A stretch of 18,142 nt of DNA from DASVDK01 sp036381125 [NCBI: Thermodesulfobacteriota bacterium]. Lineage in GTDB: Bacteria > DASVDK01. Below the pieces are notes generated by a model. It was not told where the DNA came from. It was given only the letters and a program-made list of their open reading frames with translations, and did no database searches. Below, piece by piece: positions 13,062-18,142 of this stretch. Position numbers and translations under genes: made by a program. Position 1 is the stretch's first letter. Every line of letters begins with the position of its first letter. The stretch covers positions 1 through 18,142 of the forward strand of contig DASVDK010000358.1 of assembly GCA_036381125.1 (NCBI GenBank), in the 5' to 3' direction.

Positions 13062-13960
13062 GCCTGGCCGGCCTCACGACGAGGGTCCTCGCCCGCTTCG
13101 AGTACGCCGCGCCGACCTCGCTCGAGGCGGCGCTGGACCTCCTCGGCCGCCACGGCGAGGCGGCGCGGCCGCTCGCGGGCGGCACCGACCTCCTCCTCCA
13201 GATGCGGCGCGGCCGCATGCGCCCGGCCGTCCTGGTGGACCTCAAGCGGGTGCCGGGCCTGGCCGGGATCGAGAACGGCGGCGGCCTGCGGATCGGCGCC
13301 CTCGCGTCCCACGCCGACCTCGTCGCCTCCCCGCTCGCCGCCGCGCCGGCGCGCCGGGCGCTCGCCGAGGCGGCCCGCTGCGTGTCCGGCCCGCAGATCC
13401 GAAACCGCGGCACGGTCGGCGGCAACCTCTGCAACGCCTCGCCGGCGGCCGACCTGGCGCCCCCCCTCCTCGCGCTCGGCGCCGCGGTGGAGGTGGCGCG
13501 CCGCGGCGCGCCGGTCCGGACGCTCCCGGCCGAGCGGCTCTTCGCCGGCCCCGGCCGGACGGTCCTCTCGCCCGGCGACCTGCTCGTCGGGATCGCGCTG
13601 CCGGCCGCGGCGGCGCGCACCGGGAGCGCCTACGAGCGGGCGACGCGGGTCGCCATCGACATCGCGCTCGTGGGGGTCGCCGCCTGCGTGACGCTGGCCG
13701 CCGACGGGACCGTGGCCGAGGCGCGGGTCGCCCTCGGCGCGGTCGCGCCGACGCCGATCCTCGCCGCCGGCGCCGCGGCCGCGCTCGTCGGGCGCGCCCC
13801 CGAGCCGGCCGCGCTCGCCGCCGCGGCCCGGGCGGCCGCGGCCGACGCCCGGCCCATCACCGCCGTCCGCGCGTCGGCCGACTACCGGCGCCACATGGTC
13901 GAGGTGCTCGCCCGTCGCGCCCTCGCTCGGGCCGTCGCCGCGGCCCGGAGCCCACGATGA
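13058..13960 (+). CDS. Molybdenum hydroxylase FAD-binding subunit (CoxM/XdhB-like)
   Basis: The 300-residue protein is the medium subunit of a xanthine dehydrogenase/CO dehydrogenase-type enzyme. It has the FAD loop A-G-G-T-D-L-L (about 40-46), the second FAD motif T-V-G-G-N-L-C-N-A-S-P-A-A-D (about 121-134), and a C-terminal CO_deh_flav_C-like domain ending in R-R-H-M. It passes electrons between the 2Fe-2S centres of the small subunit and NAD or another acceptor. The start codon overlaps the upstream stop as ATGA (13058-13061). Codon use is extremely GC-rich, more so than in the TRAP/Grd segment. Confidence 0.92.
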   Translation: MSLAGLTTRVLARFEYAAPTSLEAALDLLGRHGEAARPLAGGTDLLLQMRRGRMRPAVLVDLKRVPGLAGIENGGGLRIGALASHADLVASPLAAAPARRALAEAARCVSGPQIRNRGTVGGNLCNASPAADLAPPLLALGAAVEVARRGAPVRTLPAERLFAGPGRTVLSPGDLLVGIALPAAAARTGSAYERATRVAIDIALVGVAACVTLAADGTVAEARVALGAVAPTPILAAGAAAALVGRAPEPAALAAAARAAAADARPITAVRASADYRRHMVEVLARRALARAVAAARSPR

Positions 13961-16272
13961 ACGAGAGCGGTCTGATCGGCCAGCGGGTCCTCCCCCAGGA
14001 CGCCCGCGAGAAGGCGGGCGGGGAGATCCGCTACCTGCCCGACATGGCGTTCCCCGGCCTGCTGGTCGGCAAGGTGCTGCGCAGCCCCCACCCGCACGCC
14101 CTCGTGCGGCGCATCGACGCGTCGAAGGCGAGGCGCGTGCCGGGCGTGCGCGCGGTCGTGACGCGCGAGAACACGCCGAAGGTCCACTTCGGCATCGTCC
14201 TCAAGGACGAGCTGCCGCTCGCGCACGAGAAGGTGCGCTACGTCGGCGACGAGGTCGCGGCGGTCGCGGCCGAGAGCGAGGAGGCGGCGCTCGAGGGGCT
14301 CGCGGCGATCGAGGTCGAGTACGAGCCGTTGCCGGCGGTGTTCGACCTGGAGGCGGCCATCGCCGAGGAGGCGCCGCTCGTCCACGACAACGCCCCCCGC
14401 AACGTGCCGGGCGGGGTCCACGTCGAGCGGGGCGACGTCGAGACCGAGATGGCCCGCGCGTACAGGGTCGTCGAGGGGCGCTACGAGACGCCGATGATGC
14501 ACCAGGCGGCGCTCGAGCCGATCTGCTGCGTGGCCGACTGGCGCGAGGGGACGCTCTCCCTGTGGGGCCCCTTCCAGAGCCCGTTCCTCATCCGCCAGTA
14601 CCTGCTCGCCGCGCCGCTCGGGCTCTCCCTCTCGCAGATCCGCCTCTACCAGACCATGGTCGGCGGCGCCTTCGGCGGCAAGCTCGACCAGCGCCACTAC
14701 CTCGTCTGCGCCCTCCTCGCCATGGAGGCGGGCCGCCCGGTGCGCCTGCTGAACACGCTCGAGGAGGAGCTGATCGCGACGCGGCCGCGCATGGCGGCCA
14801 TCATCCGGCTGCGGACCGGCTGGAGCCGCGAGGGGAGGCTCCTCGCCAAGCAGGTGCGCATCCTCGCCGACAACGGCGCCTACACGAGCCTCTCGCTGCC
14901 GATCCTCTCGTCGATGTCGATGCGGACCGACTCGGTCTACCGGACCCCCTGCGTCTCGGTGAACGCCGACCTGGTCTACACGAACACCTGCCCCTCGGGC
15001 CAGATGCGGGGCTTCGGCAACGTGCAGGCGACCTTCGCCTTCGAGAGCCACCTCGACGAGGTGGCCGACGTGCTCGGGATCGACCCGGTCGACCTCAGGC
15101 TCGCCAACGCGACCCGGCCGGGGGACGTCTCGGTCCACGGCTGGAAGATGCTCTCCTGCGGCCTCTCGGAGGCGATCACCGCCGCAGCCGAGCGGATCGG
15201 CTGGACGGAGAAGCGGGGCCGGGCGCGGCGCGGGGGGGGCGAGGGCCCGCTGCGCCGCGGGGTCGGGCTCGCCGGCAACATGCACGTCACCTCCAACAAG
15301 CCGTTCGCCACGTCGATCACCGGCTACGACTTCGACGGCTCGGCCGCCCTCGTGCGGGTCCACGAGGACGGGCGGGTCACCGTCCTCACCGGCGAGGTCG
15401 ACCTCGGCGAGGGGGTCACGACGACGCTCGGCATCATCGCCGCCGAGGAACTGGGCGTGCCGCTCGACCGCGTCCGGGTGGCGAACGTCGACACCGAGGT
15501 CGCCCCCTACGGGCTCGGCACCTACGCCTCCCGTGTGACCTTCATGGCCGGCAACGCCGTGCGGGTCGCGGCCGCCGACGCCAGGCGGCAGCTCCTCGAG
15601 GTGGCGGCGCGCGTCCTCGACGCGCCCGCCTCCGAGCTCGACGTGAAGGACGGGGTCATCTCGGTGAAGGGCTTCCCCCACCGGCGGCTTACCGTCGCCG
15701 AGGCGGCGCAGCGCGGCTTCGCCCTCGGCCTCACGAACGTCGTCGGCCGGGGCGAGTTCCACTCCGAGCCGGGCCCGATGGACGTCAAGGCCAAGTACGG
15801 CAACCAGACGATGACCTACTCCTTCGCCTGCCACGCGGCCGAGGTCGAGGTGGACGTCGAGACGGGCCGGGTGCGCGTCCTCAAGGTCGTCGCCGCGCAC
15901 GACCTCGGCCGCGTCATCAACCGGCTCGGCGCCGAGGGGCAGATCGACGGCGGCGTCACCCAGGGGATCGGCTTCGCGCTGGTCGAGGAGCTGATCCGCA
16001 CGGACGGGGTGATCCGCAACCCCTCGTTCCTCGACTACAAGATCCCGAGCAGCCTCGACGCGCCGCCGGTCGTCGAGAAGGTCTTCGTGGAGACGATCGA
16101 CCCGGCGGGCCCGCACGGCGCCAAGGGGCTCGCCGAGACGGCGATCAACCCGACCGCCGCGGCCGTCGCCAACGCCATCGCCGACGCGATCGGCGTCCGG
16201 ATCCGCTCGGTCCCGATCACCCCCGAGAAGATCCTCGGGGCTCTCGGGACGCTCAACGGAGGTCGAGCGTGA
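13957..16272 (+). CDS. Molybdenum hydroxylase large (molybdopterin-binding) subunit, xanthine dehydrogenase family
   Basis: The 771-residue protein has the aldehyde oxidase/xanthine dehydrogenase domains: an a/b hammerhead near the start (G-K-V-L-R-S-P-H-P-H-A at about 38-48), V-G-G-A-F-G-G-K at 235-242 in the cofactor-binding domain, Q-M-R-G-F-G-N near 349-355 where CO dehydrogenases have the V-A-Y-R-C-S-F-R loop, and G-A-K-G-L-A-E727, whose Glu is the usual catalytic base. The absence of the Cys-bearing loop argues against CO dehydrogenase. Likely reaction: water-derived hydroxylation next to a ring nitrogen or of an aldehyde. The gene order medium-large-small with overlaps (ATGA at 13957, GTGA at 16269) is a single operon. 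The substrate is unresolved; an N-heterocycle fits the CoA-transferase and PxpA neighbours, which is inference. Confidence 0.92.
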   Translation: MNESGLIGQRVLPQDAREKAGGEIRYLPDMAFPGLLVGKVLRSPHPHALVRRIDASKARRVPGVRAVVTRENTPKVHFGIVLKDELPLAHEKVRYVGDEVAAVAAESEEAALEGLAAIEVEYEPLPAVFDLEAAIAEEAPLVHDNAPRNVPGGVHVERGDVETEMARAYRVVEGRYETPMMHQAALEPICCVADWREGTLSLWGPFQSPFLIRQYLLAAPLGLSLSQIRLYQTMVGGAFGGKLDQRHYLVCALLAMEAGRPVRLLNTLEEELIATRPRMAAIIRLRTGWSREGRLLAKQVRILADNGAYTSLSLPILSSMSMRTDSVYRTPCVSVNADLVYTNTCPSGQMRGFGNVQATFAFESHLDEVADVLGIDPVDLRLANATRPGDVSVHGWKMLSCGLSEAITAAAERIGWTEKRGRARRGGGEGPLRRGVGLAGNMHVTSNKPFATSITGYDFDGSAALVRVHEDGRVTVLTGEVDLGEGVTTTLGIIAAEELGVPLDRVRVANVDTEVAPYGLGTYASRVTFMAGNAVRVAAADARRQLLEVAARVLDAPASELDVKDGVISVKGFPHRRLTVAEAAQRGFALGLTNVVGRGEFHSEPGPMDVKAKYGNQTMTYSFACHAAEVEVDVETGRVRVLKVVAAHDLGRVINRLGAEGQIDGGVTQGIGFALVEELIRTDGVIRNPSFLDYKIPSSLDAPPVVEKVFVETIDPAGPHGAKGLAETAINPTAAAVANAIADAIGVRIRSVPITPEKILGALGTLNGGRA

Positions 16273-16754
16273 CGACCATTCGCCTCACGGTGAACGGCGA
16301 GGCGCGCGAGGCGCAGGTGGACCCGCGCACCACCCTGCTCCACTTCCTGCGGGAGGCGCTCCACCTCACCGGCACCAAGGAGTCGTGCGCCGAGGGGGAG
16401 TGCGGCGCCTGCACGGTCTGGCTCGACGGGCGGACGGTGAACGCCTGCCTGGTCTTCGCCGTCGAGGCCGACGGGCGCGAGGTCACGACCATCGAGGGCC
16501 TGCGGAGCGGCCGGGCCCGGCCGCTCATCGAGGCGCTCGCCGCCCTGGGCGGGGTACAGTGCGGGTTCTGCGTCCCGGGCATCGTCATGTCGGCCGCGAA
16601 GCTGCTCGAGACGACGCCGAACCCCACTCGCGAGGACGTTCTCGTCGGGCTCTCGGGCAACCTCTGCCGGTGCACCGGGTACCAGAAGATCATCGAGGCC
16701 ATTCTGACCGTGGCGCACGCCCCCGCGGCGGCGCCTGGTGGAGACCGTTCATGA
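16269..16754 (+). CDS. Molybdenum hydroxylase 2Fe-2S small subunit (CoxS-like)
   Basis: The 161-residue protein carries two [2Fe-2S] sites in the family order: plant-type C40, C45, C48 and C60 (E-S-C-A-E-G-E-C-G-A-C...N-A-C), and the C-terminal C98-G-F-C101 with C133-R-C135. GTG 16269 is chosen because GGAGGT (16258-16263) lies six bases upstream and the start overlaps the large-subunit stop as GTGA. It relays electrons from the molybdenum centre to the FAD subunit. Length is typical. Confidence 0.94.
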   Translation: MTTIRLTVNGEAREAQVDPRTTLLHFLREALHLTGTKESCAEGECGACTVWLDGRTVNACLVFAVEADGREVTTIEGLRSGRARPLIEALAALGGVQCGFCVPGIVMSAAKLLETTPNPTREDVLVGLSGNLCRCTGYQKIIEAILTVAHAPAAAPGGDRS

Positions 16755-17518
16755 CCCTTCGCATCGACTTCAACTCCGACATGGGCGAGTCGTTCGGCCA
16801 GTTCAAGATGGGCGACGACGAGGCGATCCTCGATCACGTCTCGTCGGCCAACCTCGCCTGCGGCTGGCACGGCGGCGACCCGCTCACCATGCGCAGGACC
16901 GTCTTCATGGCGGTCAAGAAGGGGGTCAACGTCGGCGCCCACCCGAGCTACCCGGACCTCATGGGCTTCGGGCGGCGCGTCATGCAGCTCACGCCGGAGG
17001 AGGCGCACAACTACATGGTCTACCAGCTCGGCGCCCTTGCCGCGTTCTGCAAGGCGGCCGGCACGACCATGCAGCACGTGAAGCCCCACGGCGCCCTCTT
17101 CAACGCCGCCCAGGACGACCCGGTCCTCGCCGAGGGGCTCGTCACGGGCATCAAGGAGGTCGACCCGAAGCTCATCGTGGTCGCCCTGCCCGGCTCCGAG
17201 GTCGACAAGGCCGCCACGAGGATCGGCCTCAAGGTGGCCCGCGAGGGCTTCGCCGACCGGGAGTACACCGACGACGGCCGGCTCATGCCGCGCACGGTGA
17301 AGGGCTCGGTCATCCACGACCCGAAGCGGATCGCCGATCGGGTCATCCAGATGGTGAAGGGCAGGCTCGTCGCGATGAGCGGCAAGCCCCTGGACGTCGA
17401 GGTGCAGACCATCTGCCTGCACAGCGACACGCCGGGCGCAGGCGACCTGGCACGAACCATCCGGAGCGCCGTCGAGGCCGCCGGCGTCCGGGTGACTCCC
17501 ATGCGGGAACTGGTCTAG
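16751..17518 (+). CDS. pxpA: LamB/YcsF family protein, 5-oxoprolinase subunit A-like (PxpA)
   Basis: The 255-residue protein matches PxpA/YcsF throughout: D-F-N-S-D-M-G-E-S-F-G near the N-terminus (about 6-16), A-C-G-W-H40-G-G-D-P, N-V-G-A-H64-P-S-Y-P-D, H-V-K111-P-H113-G-A-L-F-N and E-G-F-A-D-R-E-Y-T-D-D-G-R-L. In E. coli and Bacillus, PxpA works with PxpB and PxpC to open 5-oxoproline using ATP; YcsF-type proteins are also found in other lactam or amide pathways. ATG 16751 overlaps the preceding stop as ATGA. Its membership in the molybdenum-hydroxylase operon suggests that a cyclic amide formed by hydroxylation might be its substrate, which is inference. A PxpC-like gene ends at base 249 of the window, but no PxpB is seen here. 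Confidence 0.93.
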   Translation: MTLRIDFNSDMGESFGQFKMGDDEAILDHVSSANLACGWHGGDPLTMRRTVFMAVKKGVNVGAHPSYPDLMGFGRRVMQLTPEEAHNYMVYQLGALAAFCKAAGTTMQHVKPHGALFNAAQDDPVLAEGLVTGIKEVDPKLIVVALPGSEVDKAATRIGLKVAREGFADREYTDDGRLMPRTVKGSVIHDPKRIADRVIQMVKGRLVAMSGKPLDVEVQTICLHSDTPGAGDLARTIRSAVEAAGVRVTPMRELV

Positions 17519-17602
17519 CGGCGCTGCGCGTTCGCCCGGGCCGCGAAGGCAGCAACGTGGCCCGTCAGGCAACGCCCGAGGTGTGCGCGCACGCGGCAAA
17601 CG

Positions 17603-17636
17603 AGCCGGCCGGGCCCTCCGGGCCCGGCAACCGGCT
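17603..17636 (+). terminator. Strong GC hairpin, candidate terminator or processing site after pxpA
   Basis: GCCGGGCCC (17608-17616), loop TCC, and GGGCCCGGC (17620-17628) form a perfect 9-bp stem; outer AGCCG (17603-17607) and CGGCT (17632-17636) can extend it. It lies in the 138-base gap between pxpA and the next binding-protein gene. No T-tract follows, so it may terminate poorly or protect the transcript end. Confidence 0.55.
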
Positions 17637-17656
17637 GTAACGCAGGAGGTCCAGTC

Positions 17657-18142
17657 ATGCGTTCCCCGACCCGCGTGCTCGCGGCCCTCACGGCCGCCGC
17701 TCTCGCGACCGGCTTCGGTCCGGCCGCGCCCGACGCCGAGGCCCAGCTCAAGATCGGCGTCATCCAGCCGCTCTCGGGGCCGGTCGCGGCCTCCGGGAAC
17801 TACGTCGTCAGCGGCGCGAAGATCGCCGCCGACGAGGTCAACGAGAAGGGCGGGGTCCTCGGCGGCAAGCTCGAGCTCCTCGTCGAGGACAACAAGAGCG
17901 ACCCGGCCGAGGCGGTCAACGCGGCCGAGAAGCTCATCCAGCGCGACCGTGTGCCGGTGCTGATCGGCGCGTGGGGCTCGTCCATGACGCTCGCCGTCAT
18001 GCCGAAGCTGCAGCAGTACGGCGTGCCGATGGTCGTCGAGACCTCCTCCTCGGGCAAGATCACCAAGCAGGGCAACCCGTACGTCTTCCGCATCAGCCCG
18101 ACCTCCGAGATGGAGGCGATCGGCATCGGCCCCCACCTGACG
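17657..18142 (+). CDS. Branched-chain amino acid-type ABC binding protein (LivK-like), partial
   Basis: AGGAGGT (17644-17650) precedes ATG 17657 with 6 bases between. The visible 162 codons begin with a signal peptide (about residues 1-29, A-x-A-type end at A-E-A), then L-K-I-G-V-I-Q-P-L-S-G-P-V-A-A-S-G and a N-E-K-G-G-V-L-G block typical of periplasmic type I binding proteins, then E-D-N-K-S-D-P, L-I-G-A-W-G-S-S and V-F-R-I-S-P. It would capture an amino acid or other small ligand for a LivHMGF-type ABC transporter encoded beyond the window. The gene is not finished here. The preceding hairpin suggests it starts a separate transcript. Confidence 0.93.
   Translation, partial: MRSPTRVLAALTAAALATGFGPAAPDAEAQLKIGVIQPLSGPVAASGNYVVSGAKIAADEVNEKGGVLGGKLELLVEDNKSDPAEAVNAAEKLIQRDRVPVLIGAWGSSMTLAVMPKLQQYGVPMVVETSSSGKITKQGNPYVFRISPTSEMEAIGIGPHLT

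Noticed and set aside
13882-16116. A 744-codon minus-strand open frame
   Set aside because: It mirrors the molybdenum-hydroxylase large subunit, has no recognisable fold and arises from third-position GC bias.
14562-16268. The long upstream part of the frame that contains the 2Fe-2S subunit
   Set aside because: Only the part from GTG 16269 has family similarity and a ribosome-binding site; the rest is Arg/Pro-rich shadow translation of the large subunit.
13957-16754. Aerobic CO dehydrogenase (CoxMLS)
   Set aside because: The large subunit has Q-M-R-G-F-G-N instead of the Cys-containing active-site loop of CO dehydrogenases.
1-18142. CRISPR array, tRNA, rRNA or insertion sequence
   Set aside because: I saw no regularly spaced repeats, cloverleaf-like or rRNA sequence, transposase motifs or terminal inverted repeats.

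Overview
The window is very GC-rich (three hand-counted 60-base rows gave roughly 60-78%), with all supported genes on the + strand, strong Shine-Dalgarno sequences and many ATGA-type overlaps. It looks like a bacterial chromosome from a high-GC lineage. Large numbers of transporter, CoA-transferase and molybdenum-hydroxylase genes would suit an uncultured soil lineage such as Rokubacteria/Methylomirabilota or a proteobacterium, but nothing in the sequence fixes the phylum.

Layout. (1) 1-1102: the 3' end of a pxpC/kipA-type carboxyltransferase gene, then a DUF1989 (urea carboxylase-associated) gene. (2) 1103-1240: a short spacer with a striking AT-rich element. (3) 1241-4083: a TAXI-type TRAP transporter (binding protein and fused permease). 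(4) 4142-7632: a glycine/sarcosine/betaine reductase-type cluster, consisting of a grdE-like gene, a full-length grdB-like selenoprotein gene, a decayed grdC remnant and a grdA-like selenoprotein gene. (5) 7557-9454: a further Grd-like remnant, an intact polyamine-type ABC binding protein, and collapsed remnants of the ABC ATPase and permease. (6) 9478-9506: a second copy of the AT-rich element, in front of a GntR/FCD regulator (9536-10222). (7) 10273-17518: a tight operon of a medium-chain dehydrogenase/reductase, a two-subunit glutaconate-type CoA-transferase, a three-subunit molybdenum hydroxylase and pxpA. (8) From 17657: a LivK-type binding protein that runs off the window.

The main discovery is that two apparent stop codons are almost certainly selenocysteine codons. 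UGA at 6484 lies in a U-G-T-C-N-R-C-G context and joins two reading frames into a 437-residue GrdB-like protein. UGA at 7192 lies in a C-F-V-U-T-A-A-G-A context and yields a GrdA-like protein with Sec at residue 43. Each UGA is followed by a plausible SECIS-type hairpin. A conventional gene caller would truncate or miss both genes.

How the genes may work together (inference): the TAXI-TRAP system imports a small organic substrate; the protein B-like (GrdE/GrdB) and protein A-like (GrdA) components could reductively cleave an amine; but the component C gene needed to make acetyl phosphate is eroded here and grdD is not seen. The downstream operon looks like a catabolic route in which a molybdenum enzyme hydroxylates a substrate, a CoA-transferase activates an acid, an MDR enzyme reduces or oxidises an intermediate and PxpA may act on a cyclic amide. 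The two AT-rich elements bracket the transport/Grd/ABC segment and sit upstream of both the TRAP genes and the GntR gene, so they may be operators of that regulator.
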